Below, one piece after another: positions 12,880 to 24,800 of a stretch of 64,000 bases of DNA. This stretch comes from Chionis minor (lineage: Eukaryota > Chordata > Aves > Charadriiformes > Chionididae). The stretch spans positions 2,462,003 through 2,526,002 of the forward strand of contig VZSF01001524.1 of NCBI GenBank assembly GCA_013398295.1, in the 5' to 3' direction. The position numbers were made by a program, and so were the translations under genes. Below the pieces are notes generated by a model. That model had not been told where the DNA came from, made no database searches, and worked only from the letters and a program-made list of their open reading frames with translations. Position 1 is the stretch's first letter. The number at the start of each line of letters is the position of its first letter.

Positions 12880-13138
12880 GAATGGTTTTAAACAAGAAGA
12901 GGGTAGATTCAAACTAGATACAAGGAATAATTTTTTTACAATGAGGGTGGTGAAACAGTGGAACAGGTTGCTCAGAGAGCTTGTAGATGCCTCACTCCTG
13001 GAAACATTCAAGAGCAGGTTGGATGGGGCTCTGAACAACCTGTCCTAGTTGTAGATGCCCCTGCTCGTTGCAGGGGGATCGGACTAGATGACCTTTAAAA
13101 GTCCCTTCCAACCGAAACCATTCTATGATTCTATGATC
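12880..13138 (+). mobile_element. CR1 LINE fragment, 5'-truncated, with 3' end
   Basis: The segment carries the CR1 3' region: GGTTTTAAAC, GGGTAGATTCAAACTAGAT, GTGGTGAAACAGTGGAACAGGT, AGGTTGGATGGGGCT, then GGACTAGATGACCTTTAAA and GTCCCTTCCAACC. It ends with the terminal repeat ATTCTATGATTCTATGATC at about 13119-13138. The insertion is in + orientation, 5'-truncated as most CR1 copies are, and holds only the end of ORF2 and the 3' UTR. Confidence 0.93.
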
Positions 13139-13529
13139 TGTCAAACCCATCATTGGCCATTTTTCTGTCTTGCTGATGGAGTCGAGGGGTAGGGCTGGGC
13201 CATCTTAGTGCAGACCTGATGCTGGGTCTTGGGACTTCCCATAACAGAGGATTTCCATCACAAACACCCCAGGGGTCAGATTCTGATCATCTATGCCCAG
13301 AGATAACAACTGCACACAGTAAGGCCAAAATTTCCATAGTCTGCAAACCTTATAAGCAGGCACTATACCATTTTCCCAGAGACGGTTAGCCTGGATAGTT
13401 TGAAGCTGTTTTTCCTGAATATCTGCAGCCATGTTGTGCCCAGGATGCACTGCCCTTACCACATTTATGCAACACAGTACATACGCACATATTTCTTCTG
13501 GGAACAAATAATTGTTTTCAAGGTGGTTA
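13139..13529 (-). other. Unique spacer between two CR1 copies, open on minus strand
   Basis: Roughly 390 bases of non-CR1 sequence separate two same-orientation CR1 insertions. The minus strand is open without stop from about 13530 down to 13205, about 108 codons. It is part of a 239-codon frame whose upstream part is simply the antisense of the CR1 at 13530-14258. The unique portion encodes residues such as EEICAYVLCCINVV and NLTPGVFVMEILCYGKSQ. I do not recognise this. It could be an old transposon or pseudogene remnant, or chance. Confidence 0.35.
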
Positions 13530-14258
13530 ATACGCAAATACAGGCTGGGTGGAGAACGGACAAAGAGCAGCCCTGAGAAGGACTTAGAGATGTTGATGGA
13601 TGAAAAGCTCAACATGACCTGGCAATGTGCGCTCACAGCCCAGAAGGCCAACCACATCCTGGGCTGCATCAAAAGCAGTGTGGCCAGCAGGTCGAGGGAG
13701 GTGATTCTGCCCCTCTGCTCTTCTGAGACACCGCTTGGAATACTGCGTCCAGCTCTGGGGCTCCTGGCACCAAGGACATGGACCTGTTGGAGCAACTCCA
13801 GAGGAGGGCCACAAAGATGATCAGAGGGCTGGAGCACCTCTGCTATGAAGACAGGCTGAGAGAGTTGGGGTTGTTCAGCCTGGAAAAGACAAGGCTCCAG
13901 GGAGACCTTGTAGCAGCCTTCCACTACCTACAGGGGGCCTACAGGAGAGATGGGAAGGGACTCTTTTATCAGAGAGTGTAGCAGGAGCATGACGGGTGAT
14001 GGTTTTAAACTGAGAGAGAGTATATTTAGATGAGATATTAGGAAGAGATTCTTTACTGGGAAGGTGGTGAGACAATGGCACAGGTTGCCCAGAGAAGCTG
14101 TGGCTGCCCCATCCCTGGAAGTGTTCAGGGCCAGGTTGGATGAGGCTTTGAGCAACCAAGGTCTAGTGGAAGGTGTCCCTGACCCATGGCAGGGGGGTTG
14201 GAACTAGATGGCCTTTAAGGTCCCTTCCAACTCTAACCATTCTATGATTATGATTCTG
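13530..14258 (+). mobile_element. CR1 LINE fragment with reverse transcriptase C-terminal region
   Basis: This longer CR1 copy retains the 3' part of ORF2: a frame with QCALTAQKANHILGCIKSSVASRSREVILPL, then, after a small deletion near 13725-13735 that shifts the frame, [34 protein letters not shown] and [15 protein letters not shown]. It continues into GGTTTTAAACTGAGAGAG, the CACAGGTTGCCCAGAGA block, GGAACTAGATGGCCTTTAAGG, TCCCTTCCAAC and the terminal ATTCTATGATTATGATTC. The frame ends at TAG 13979-13981, short of the normal ORF2 end. Non-functional relic; + orientation. Confidence 0.95.
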
Positions 14259-17200
14259 ATAAGAAGCTTAGGTCCAAAAAGATGACAAAGCAAAGCTCAA
14301 ATGTGGCACTGTCTTGCCTTATAAAAGCATGAAGAATATTAGCAGAATGTAGACTTAAGGCTTTCAGAGAAGAATCACAGGCTTACCTCAGAGATGCTTC
14401 ACTTTGTATTTTGTTACAGCTAGAATTACCCCAAGAATGACTGATACACACCTTCTTTATAACACATGCTGTTACTTGTCCTGTGGTTGTGCTTGTTGTA
14501 AAGCATTCTGTCTCTTAATGTCATTTTGAAGGTAGTTTATGAACAATGCAAACAAATTCAAAACTTTATGAAAAGGAAGAACAAGAGTAATTCTTATACT
14601 AATGCCAAACTTTGAGTCAGTGCTCAGAAATGGTAAATAAAAACATAGTTGAGAGGTCTTTCTTTATGAGAGATATAAGATACTTTTTTTCCTGTTTGCC
14701 AGGAATGCAGAGCTTCCAGGACAAAGGAAATAGGGAGTAATGCAATGTCAGTAATCTTGTGTCCAAGATATGTATTATGCATGAATGGTTTTGCGTGGCA
14801 GGCAATGAATTTCAAAAAAGGTTGGAGTTACACCACGTAGATGACATTGAAAGAATTATGTTGCCAACGCTATCGTGGCTTCCAAAGCATTTTATGTTCA
14901 TGCAGACTCAATGCTGAGGCGAAATAACTGTTCCCAATCACCAAGTCCTGAGCCAAGAGCCTGCCTGGTTCCTGAAATGAAAGCAAATGCATTAATAGTT
15001 CTGGTTTATTTGAAACACAGGGAAGTGGACACAAAGATTAAAAAAACTGAAATGTTGAAGGGGGGAAACACATTGGCGGGGAATTTGATCACGCTTGTTC
15101 TACAAAAGCTCGCTTATATTTTACTGCATACCTTCTTGACTTTTCTGCCTGGTTCAAAAGTGCACAACAATGCCATTAAGATTCCCAGGGGAGCACGTAC
15201 TATCTTCCTGTGCTAACATTTGTGCCACCATTTCAGTCCTGGTTTTTAAGGTCTGAGCATGGAATAATGATCTGAGAAATGCACGTTGCTTGTCAAATAA
15301 CTGACCCTCTGCTACAGCACCAGTTGTGTGAAAGGAGGAGTATCACAGAGACTGACGGGGCTTAGGGTCACGCATAACCCATAGGGCATGACAGGGTCCC
15401 AGCATAGCAAGGTCTCAGTGTTGTGCTTAAAAGGCTCTTCTACATTCTGCCACGAGGATTTCATGGAAGCATTACAATCTCCTTTTTGCTACCACTACTA
15501 CCATCAATGCCCGATTCAATTTTTTCCCCTCCTCCACTGCTTTTCATCTTGCATGTTTATGCAGCAGCAAAGTGAGTATAAACTGCTACCCTTTTAATTT
15601 TGCTGACTTTTTACTGTTGTTTCACATGAATGTAAATGGCCACGCTGAAGTGGGAAACACGGGGAAAAGTAGAATGCGCTACCAGATTTTTTTCCTGTTT
15701 ATTAAACCTCCAGCATAACTCTTTGTCTTAGATTCACTCCTTCCATTCATCCTTCAGTCAAAGGGTGAGAAAAAATCTAATGGTTCCTGTACAAAAGAGG
15801 GGAAAGGCCTGAAGTTTACTACCTCCAGCAGCTACACAGAGCTTACCTGCAGCCCTCGATGCGTATGTATTGAGCACACCAAGAGTTAGTGTGTCAGTAA
15901 GCGTCTTGCCTCAGCGCCTGAGGCAGGAGGAGCACCCAATAAACCCAAAGTCTGTTTTTGAATAGGGATGCCTGGATGAAATTGAAACTACCTGAAACAG
16001 TGCGTTCTGGGGCTGCATTTTTCCATTTGTTGCCAGCCTTGCTTATACATCAGTGCCCTGAACCGCAGCTTCTTTGGTTTCGGTTCATATTTAGCCCAGA
16101 TACAAACTAATGGATCATGGAAATTTGCTGGTAGTCGCAAACTGCTGTACATTTATTTATGACTGCCAGCCTCCTTGTGTGAGAACTCCTTGTGAATAGT
16201 AAAGGAAGTTCAAGCCTGGAGTTAGACTGAATCACTCGAGGGCTCTTCAGCTCGGCACCAATTTCTGGAGTGCATTCTTTATGCATTAGACCCTTTGACT
16301 GCATATGCTAAGGGAAAGAAAAGAATCCTATAGCCTGCATCAAACTCTGCATTTCTGTACAGATCTTTGTGCTCTGACTGTTGAGGATGCCTCTAGCACT
16401 GCTTTTCAGTGTCTCCACATCAATGCAGTGAAACACTTGGAAATTATAAAGCTTTATTTTGCAATAGGGAGATGGAGGCCTGTGGGAAGCGACTAATATG
16501 TATGAGGATTGGAAATCCCGAGTTCTTTTTCAGGAACTGCTGCAGTTCGACCTCTTGTGCCTCCTCTTCTTTCGTAAAACGGGGTTGTTGTTTATTTACC
16601 TTACAAGAGTGCTTTTATAAAACTAGTTTGCTGTCCTAAACAAGATTTGTAAAACTTGGTTAGGGACACGAGCATCAACTTTCACAACTTAAAACATGTG
16701 ATTTCTAGCGTTTATCTTGCAAAGCAAGCCTGCTACATAGGAGTGCATGTATAAAGAATCCATTTATCTTTTCAGATAGTGAAGAGAAGGCAGGCACTGG
16801 AGGCAAAATCCAGCCTGGGACCTCTAGTTTGTCCAGCCATGCTATCCCTTCCAGCATGACATCTCCATTTTATTTGATTGTTTCAGTCAAACTTACTCAG
16901 ATCCTGCCCTCAGAAATGGAGACGGATAGGGTGGGTAAGGACTGAATATCATCCATTTCTCCCTGTTATCCTGAGGACAACCACAAATCTTTCTGCCACT
17001 GCTGTAACATCTAGGCTGTGATTTTCTTGGCTGCATTTCCCAGCTTCGCCCTTCTAGCACTAATTTCTTTACGGCTCCACATAATAGGATGCTGCACACA
17101 TCCTAAAAAAAGTGCCTGAGGTTTCTCTGTGGAAGGCTAGTAGGGCGGGCACAGGCATTTGTAAGAGGTGTGATCTAGCTTTATCTTCATGAATTTAGAT

Positions 17201-18124
17201 GATACACAGGTGTTTGCTGAGTTTGGCCTTAAAGACAGAGAATGTGTTTCCTTTTCCTGGGTAATGTTTGGGTTGTCTTTATTTTTCTCTTTCCACATTA
17301 AATGATGGTGATTTTTGTTTGGTTTGGTTTTTTTTTTCTGGAAGTGATGGTTAACCAGCTACTGTCAAGTCTTTTTAAATGTGATTGGACTGCTAAATAG
17401 GGATTTTTTTGGCCCCTCATTCTATTTTTGCTTTCTGTTTAAACTACTGTCACTTATCTCCAGTTTTACAGTATGACATTTTAATGAATGGCCTGTTCCC
17501 TCAGCTCGGTTCACAAAAGCTGTTCTACCTCTGATTTTATGTCGTGTCAGCTTGAGACCAGAATAGGTGAGCTTAACCTCTGAGCACCTGTGTGTTACGT
17601 TTTTAAATATAATGTGTTCTTTGCCGGTCTGTGCCAGTTCTGATAGATCTGTAGTGAATTACTTTCTATCTGCTCTCACCAACCAGAAAATTTTGGAAGA
17701 GGCAGAACATTCTACTGCCCTGATTTGGAGGCCACGTTAACATTACCCACCCACCCAGACATTCAATGAAAAACTATACCCCCTGCCCTAGAATGGCAGT
17801 CAAGCTTTACGCAGTTAGGGCAAACTGGCTCCAGTTTTGTATTTTCTTAATCCATCAGGCTGGAATTTGTGGCAATTGAGTAAGAAATGAGCAGAAACCT
17901 GAATGGTCCCTGCAGTTTGCATGGGAATCTCTGGGGAGGAGGTGGAGTGGGCAGCTAAGGGCCCATCCTGGAGGTTTCTAAGATAGATCTTCCCTTCTAA
18001 TCAGTTAAAAATCTGACTCCTCCTGCCATAGGTGCTGGGTACTTGGATATCTTGGAACATATCTCTCTGAGAGCCAGAATCTCTGAAGAAAATTAGATTT
18101 GGGACTCTAGATCATTTATCTGCT
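14259..18124 (+). other. CYYR1: Presumed CYYR1 intron; nothing recognised
   Basis: About 3.9 kb without a recognisable exon, LINE or LTR. Composition is AT-rich and ordinary, with short homopolymer runs such as the T10 around 17330. Open frames here are short and unsupported. Confidence 0.6.
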
Positions 18125-18620
18125 TGTGGTGGTTTGACCCTGGCTGGCTGCCAAATGCCTACCTAGCCACTCTCTCACTCCCTCTCTTCAACAGGACAGG
18201 TGGAAGAAAATAAGGTGAAAAAGCTTGTGGGTTGAGATAAGGACAGAGCGATCGCTTGTCAGTTACCATCAAGGGCAAAACAGACTCAACCAGGAGAAAA
18301 TTAATTTAATTTTTTGCCAGTTAAATATAGAGTTGGATGGTGAGAAACAAAGACAAAATTTAAACTACATTCCCTTTACCTCATCCCCAGGCTTCATCCT
18401 GGGCTCAACTTCACTCCTTCATCCTCAACTCCTCTGCCTCCCTCTCCTGAGTGGCAGACAGGGGGATGGGGACTGGGGGGTGTGGTGCGTCTATAGCAGC
18501 TCCTCTCTGCTGATCCTTTCTCATCACACTTTGCCCCTGCTCCAGCGTGTGGTATCCTCAGTGTGGATACCTGTCAGTACAGTGCCATAGGAGTTGGAGA
18601 AACTATTTCTTCTGTCACTG
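18125..18620 (-). mobile_element. Truncated endogenous retroviral LTR, family A copy 2
   Basis: It starts TGTGGTGGTTTGACCCTGG at 18125 and shares the order of blocks with the LTR at 9161: CTCTCACTCCCTCTCTTCAACAG, a GTGAAAAAGCTTGTGGG block, CAAAACAGACTCAACC, then GGATGGTGAGAAACAAAGAC and CTCAACTCCTCTGCCTCCCTC. It loses similarity at about 18580-18640. The minus-strand AATAAA expected near 18310 is degenerate. No internal genes are present. Same orientation as the copy at 9161. Confidence 0.72.
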
Positions 18621-18639
18621 ACCATAGTTCTACAGTGAG

Positions 18640-20639
18640 GAAGTACAGTAAGGGTCATTTGAATGCTACTCAGGAGAAATTATTCTAAACCCCTCTGAGC
18701 TAGGTCCTTGGCGGGTGAATATCCACATTAATATTTGTCAGCCTCTCAAGCCAGCTGGGGATCTGAAACAACTTTTTTGTCCTCAGGAAACAAAGGAGAA
18801 GCTATTTTCTGTATTGTGAATATTGCCACACATGTATGGTGTCAACTAATTAAAAACAGGTGAGGCTCTTTAGGAAGCTGGGAAAGAGATCCTCTCTCTT
18901 TCCACCTCCTGCTTTCCCTCACCCTGAGATGGCTCATTCACCTGAGGCTGAAGGTTGAGTAGTGGGACCAGAAGCACGGTGCAAAACGCCAGGCAAAGGC
19001 AGTCAAACCCCCTACCTTGGTGTGCATCTCTGAAAATCCAGCACAGCTGCAAGGCTGGGAAAAGCAGAGTGTTTGATCATGGCTTCTGAATCGAATATGC
19101 ATTTAAACTCTCTCATACTTCAGATCAGACCTAACTACTTACCGGTAGTCTAAACTGTCAATGATTGAGCATGATTTACATTTTGTTTTTGTAGAGTTTA
19201 ATTCTGTAAGGAACTAAATAAGCTACATGAAAGAGCTTTCTGTGCAGTTAGTAAATGAGGAAAAGGCAAAATTAAAACATGGCTGTTCCCTTTGACAATT
19301 AAATAGGAAGAAAGGAACACCGTGGTTTAAATCATACGAGCATTCAGGTAAGCCTCTCTCATTAGTGGTGAAAACCTTTTTCTCTGAAATCTCCTGAACC
19401 CTGCCTTTGAGGGGAGGAAACAGGAAAAATGCACTTTATCAAATTGCTGTTTTGAAATGGAAGGATTTAATTTACCTGTTTCTCTGTTTCCCAAAAGTTA
19501 GTGTTTCCAACAGGAACTCCAGACCACTCGTAATCTGGTAATGGAGCTAGCACAACCTTCAGTCAGTAAACAGATGTTTAGCTGAGCATTATCCGATTCC
19601 CTTGTTGTGGGAGGGTCTGTTCATAATCCCCAAACCCATTAAAGAAATGAGGGGGTTGTAAAAAGATTTTTAAATAGATTAAACACCTTTCAAGATAAGT
19701 TGCTGATAAAGGAAAGCAAAAGCACAGTGTGACTGAAACAATTCCTTGGATACTTCATGCTACTTCTTTGGCAGCTGCAATATATGTATCTTACTGTGGT
19801 GACTGTACTATGAGGCATGTACTGAACAGTAGTTCCAAAATAAGTATCTTGTATGTTAGAAATACAGAGAGACTACATTTTATTTTATTATATTCACTTT
19901 TAAAAATGCAAATTTCTTTGTAAAAATAATGGTGGTTTGTCATTGATGCAGTCTTGTTGGAAGCTTTGTCATCTTTGGTGAGTGCATGAGATGGATGAAG
20001 GCTGAAAATCAAGTGATATCCTGATGTTTGAAATTAAAGTCTTATAAAACATGCAAGTATGCATGTTACTTTATCCACATGAGCTCTCTGATCAGAAAAA
20101 AAAAAAAAAAGCTGTAAATCTCTTTCTTTCTAATTATCTATGTGATAAAGCAGGGTAGAAACACAATGTGGAAAAAAGGATTATTAAATAATTCCTAAGC
20201 AAAACCAAACTAGAGAAACATTACAATAATTAAGTAACTAGAAGATCACATGCTTCATTACTTTACAAGCTGGCAGGTCATAAGAAAGGCACAAGTACAT
20301 TTTTATGGCAGGAAATGCATTCATTAAATTACACCATTAAGTCATATACACCAATCATTGTTTTCTCTTGCTTTATGGGTTTCGTAGCGACTTCACCTTC
20401 TATTCACTGCTGTAGACAAGAGGGTAGCATTAAAGACAGGCAAATAAGAATTCATTTACCTGATTGCTAAGTCATGGGTTTTGTTCAGGCAGACATATGT
20501 AGCTGAAGTATGAAATAATGAAACTTCCTTGAAACTTGCCTCCTTTTTTAGAAGTCTTAACGTTTTTCTTTAGTGTTCTTGGTAGTTCTTTGCTTTTGTG
20601 CAGTTGCCACATGCTCGTCAAAGACCAGAGTGACGTTTT
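18640..20639 (+). other. CYYR1: Presumed CYYR1 intron; nothing recognised
   Basis: Two kilobases of AT-rich DNA without exon or transposon signatures apart from an A15 run at 20096-20110. Open frames are short. Confidence 0.6.
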
Positions 20640-21220
20640 GCTCGTATTCTCAGGAACAGAATTAAGACTCAAAATGGAATCAAGTGCCAAGGAACTTTAT
20701 TTGCCCAACAACAGGTTTGCAAATGCAAAGGAGTTGAGTGAGAGATAAAGAGAGAAAGGAAGGAAAGAAAGGGGAAAGAATGAAGGAGTTCACAGCAATA
20801 GCTACCACCCTGGAGCTGTGGTGTCCCAACAGTTTCCAAGTCTGGTGGGAGAACGTTCTGTCCAATGCTGATTGGTTCTGTTCTTTTATAGGGTTGTCTC
20901 AAGCTGTTCTGCTTAACCGCACCTTCCACCCAGCGGTGGTGTCCATGCCCAATACTGTCCCTAGCGGGTCTCCAAGAGCCTTAGGTGGTCCTCAGGGATC
21001 TTCAGGCCCCTCCATCTCCCCGACATGGGGTCTGGGCGCACGCACAGAGGTTTGGTTAAATTTAGCTCCCTCCGTTGCTCCTTCTGTTGGTAGTATTCCT
21101 GCCGTAGCAATGTTGCAATGTTGAGACAAACATCTGTTGATGGTTTCCATTGGTGGTTATCACCGGCGCAGTCTCTTACAGCAGTGAATAAATTTCCTCA
21201 AATATGAGAGTGGCTAATTT
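20640..21220 (-). mobile_element. Probable endogenous retroviral LTR, minus strand
   Basis: Read on the minus strand this has the order expected of an LTR: a GC-moderate U3, CCTATAAAAGAAC (TATA box at 20884-20891), a region of about 190 bases rich in C and T, then GGGCAAATAAAGTTCC with AATAAA at 20696-20701. Limits are not fixed; TG/CA ends and a target duplication were not identified, and the right side may extend to about 21570. No gag, pol or env similarity is visible alongside. Transcription from it would run antisense to CYYR1. Confidence 0.55.
20884..20891 (-). promoter_or_regulatory. TATA box of the minus-strand LTR
   Basis: CTATAAAAGA on the minus strand, about 185 bases before AATAAA in the same orientation, is consistent with the core promoter of an LTR. 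A CCAATCA lies just downstream instead of upstream, which is not the usual promoter arrangement. Confidence 0.45.
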
Positions 21221-21752
21221 GCTAATTAATGCAGTCAACACCTTACTCAACTGCTGTTCTCATTCTCCATCGCCCTTTTTGCAGTTTGTGCCTGGATGTA
21301 TCTTCATCATGTGACCAAAATGTAGTGGTTTCCCGTGATGGGGCCTCATTCTGTGGTGGGAGTATGTGTGTGCCTGGTGATACAGCCGCGGGTTTATGGT
21401 GCATTTCTCATACTTCTGGATGCTCTTGTGTCAGGCGACTGGAATTTGGACACTCCCATTGCTCCCACCCTCACTCACTCCCACGATCTGTGTGCGCCAT
21501 TGCTGTCCCATTCCTAAAGTGTGACTGTCCCAAACCTTCAGTCTGGTTGAAATGTTCACTATTCACGTGAAGGGTGAGAAGCTGCAAGGCCAGTGTTTGA
21601 AAAGCGAGGCACAATCCAAAGGCAGAGCACCACTGCTCATAAAACTCTGATCAGTTTTACAGAAATCAGTGTGCCCCATTAGCTTCATTTAACTTCAGGA
21701 TTAGACCTGCTCGACCATTATGCCATCTAGGCTGTTGCTACTTAGAACCCTG

Positions 21753-21841
21753 TGTCCTGGTTTCAGCTGGGATAGAGTTAATTTTCTTTCTAGTGGTCGC
21801 ATGGTCCTAGCTGCCAGCTGGGGTTAAACCGTGGCACCTTG
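21753..21841. mobile_element. Short LTR remnant (TGTCCTGGTTTCAGCTGGG type)
   Basis: TGTCCTGGTTTCAGCTGG with the adjoining GATAGAGTTAATTTTC is a terminal sequence I recognise from abundant neoavian retroviral LTRs. It is followed within 90 bases by GCTGCCAGCTGGGGTTAAACC, resembling the opposite LTR end, so most of the element has been lost. It lies about 200 bases from the possible end of the neighbouring minus-strand LTR. Confidence 0.65.
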
Positions 21842-24800
21842 TTAATTCTTAACTGTGTTCCCAGCCTCCTTCCGTTTCAGCTCATGTCACGTACTAGATG
21901 CTGTGCGTTCTGCTACTTCTGCCAAGTCCAACTTACTGCCACTTATTTTTCTGTTCCTGTTTTCCTCATTCCCCTAAAGCGCTGGAGTCCCAGTGCCACA
22001 AAGCATTTAAACGTATGTTCAACTTAAGTGATGAAGTGTTTCGTTGAGTCAGGACCTTTGCATTCAACTTGGCCTGTTTGAGTGTAAGTAGCCTTTGAAG
22101 TTTGAAAGGCACAAGGAGAGCTCCTCAGAGGCACGGAGAGGACCAATTAATTATTTATTTTATTAATCTCTTTAGTTCTTCAATGTAGTTACTCTTAGAT
22201 TCCCATTTTTTACTTTCTTTGCCTTACTGTACCATCTGCCTTTTTGCTTCATATTCACTCTGTTCTTTCATTTACCATTTGTCTTCCCCAGAGTTGGGAA
22301 GCATAATTCTACTTTGTACCTCAGCAAATTTGCTGTACAGTACAGTTAGTTTAATTGAGTTGGCAGTTCAGATCGGCTGGTGTGTGACATGCTTCTGGTA
22401 CCACTGGGCAGGTGACCAAGAATGCCACTCCCATGACACGAGACCTGTCCCAGGGTTCTATCTCACCTCTGTTTGTCCTGATGGGATAAAAATATCTGTG
22501 CTGGGGTAAATGTTCACTTAATACAGGAGTGTTCCTGTGTTTTGTATGGGAGCAGTTGATACACGCAGCTGCTTCAGAAAGAAAAGAAAGAAAGAAAATT
22601 TGGAGAAGTTTGGAATGCAGGCTGCTAATTAGATCCTTCTCTCAATCTCTGAGCCCAGAGCTTTCCCAGAGCTTTGGTGACTTAGCACTGACTCAGAACG
22701 CCATGAGTCCTTTTGATGTCTTTGCATATTTTTTTTTAAACCTACTGCAGCTTAGCTTTGAATTCAGAACTTTTGCTTGCGTTGCACTCCCAGGTCACTG
22801 CGACCGGGCTCCTGCTATCACAGGCAACCCGTCACGTGATTGCTTTCCGAAATGTGCCAAGCTTAATATTCACACCTCTCAAGCAGCTGACCCCTGCTGC
22901 ATCTACTGGCAAGCCGTTCAGAGCCATACTCTCCTGATCTTTGAGAATCTCTTCTTTTGCAAGCTTCCTCTCTAAGTGTGTTAATTCTAGTAATATATCT
23001 CTCAATTGACCCTGCATATGCCATTTTGATGTAAAACTCTGAAATAGCTTTTTCGATCCCTTCTTAAGAGATGGTGTTTCCAGACTGGAATTGTTTTGGG
23101 GAGCTGCTGTGTGGCAGAATCTATGTCCTTGCATGTATCACAGTGTTCCAGTTCAGAATATTAGTTTACTGTGTAGGCTAAAGTACGTTTCTTGATTCAA
23201 GACTCTAATTCTTGCTTAATCAGCAGGGTACATGGCTCGCTTACATCAAGGGACATAATTCAGTCCATTTTCCTGGGGAAACATTTCCCGGTGTTACTTC
23301 ATCGCACTGTCGAGTGACCTGTCTGCTCTTTCCAACAGTTGCACATATGTCTGAAATGACTGTAATGGACTGTAATGGACACTTGGAAAAAAAAAATTGG
23401 CCCCGTGAGCATATATCTTAATGAAAACTGTATTAATATGTGGTTTAGTGGTTATGGATGCTTTTGATTTTGAATATTTTGCAAGCCATATAACAGCATT
23501 CAGTCACTTCCTTCACACCGTTGCAACAAAATGGTGTGAAGTTTACATTAGTAACAGGTCCTGACGTAACAGCAGTGCTTAAAGCCTCAAGGAAAACTTC
23601 CCAAAATGTTACATGTGCAGATTGTTATGTCAAAATAGCTCAGATATTGTTGCTACACCTCTATTTTTGCCGCCAGAGATATTTGCATGGATATGAGCCC
23701 TTCTGGCTTGTGGACGCCGTTGTGGTTTCACAGACCCATGACGAACACCCAGCCCCGTTAAAGAGCACGAACTTACTAGAGCATGCAGTATGGCAAAGGA
23801 CACCTGAAGGTTGGCTGCGCCTTGGTGTTCCTGGTTGTGTTTAACTACTGTCAAATGTGATAATCACAGCATGCGAGAGCCTTCTGCCAGGCTTCCTCGC
23901 GTTTCCGAGGGGAGGGAGCAGAGCGTTTCTTCTCAAATAGTCGAGCGAGCGTCAAAGCTGTTACCTTAGGCAAAACTAAAATGGAAGGATAACATTTTAA
24001 TTGTCTGACGGGCAGTGGATTTAGGCTTTTATTCAGCAAAGCACACGAAGTCTGTCGACTTCATCGGGAGCATGAGATTTACACCTAAGCATATGTTTAA
24101 GTTCATTCCTGAGGTTTCCAAGTGAGGCCCTCGGGGAAAGCGCTTCTCACCTTCCCTGCAGGAGAGGGGAAAAGGCATTGGGCTCTGTGCCTAAAGCAAC
24201 CAGGGCGGTTTATTTGCTACGTCTCATTAGCATAAAAAGAAAGGTAAAGTGACACCAAAACTCTTGAGAAAGAGACAGGGCAAAGGGGTGTCTCTTCTGC
24301 ACAGCACTACAGGGATAAGCAGTGTCCCCTCCCCTGGGAAAGGGGTGGAAGAGACTGGGTCCTTGGACTGCTCTCCCTCCCTGCTCGGTGGGGTTTCCCT
24401 GTCCTTCGTCCGGGCCATGCAGGCAGAGGAGCAAGGATTTCATGCACTTGCAAGGGAAGTTACTGCTGAATCATAAGTAACTGGCTCTTTTCCAGCCCCC
24501 AAACAGCTCCTGAGGTGGAAGAGGTCAAATCTAGCTCAACGCTACTTAATGTAGCGTGTGCACACATTTTTATCCTGCGGTGACTTCTGCATCCTCAGCA
24601 GAGCTGCCTTCAGATAAAGCAACTTTCATCATTTTATGGAACCTGTAAGAGCCACAGCATGTTTTTGTAACTACGCTTTAATTTTCAGGGTTTTTTAGTT
24701 TTCTGACTCATAGTTCTTTCCTCCAGAAACATGAAATGATTCATATACCCAAGCACTTAACTCCTTTTACATTTGTAAATGGCACTTCATGCATGCTTAA

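Noticed and set aside
13535..13924. Upstream part of the 239-codon minus frame as a gene
   Set aside because: This part is the antisense of a CR1 reverse transcriptase region, so it is not independent coding sequence.
22529..22975. 148-codon + strand open frame
   Set aside because: No similarity to a known family and no exon signals; probably chance in a presumed intron.
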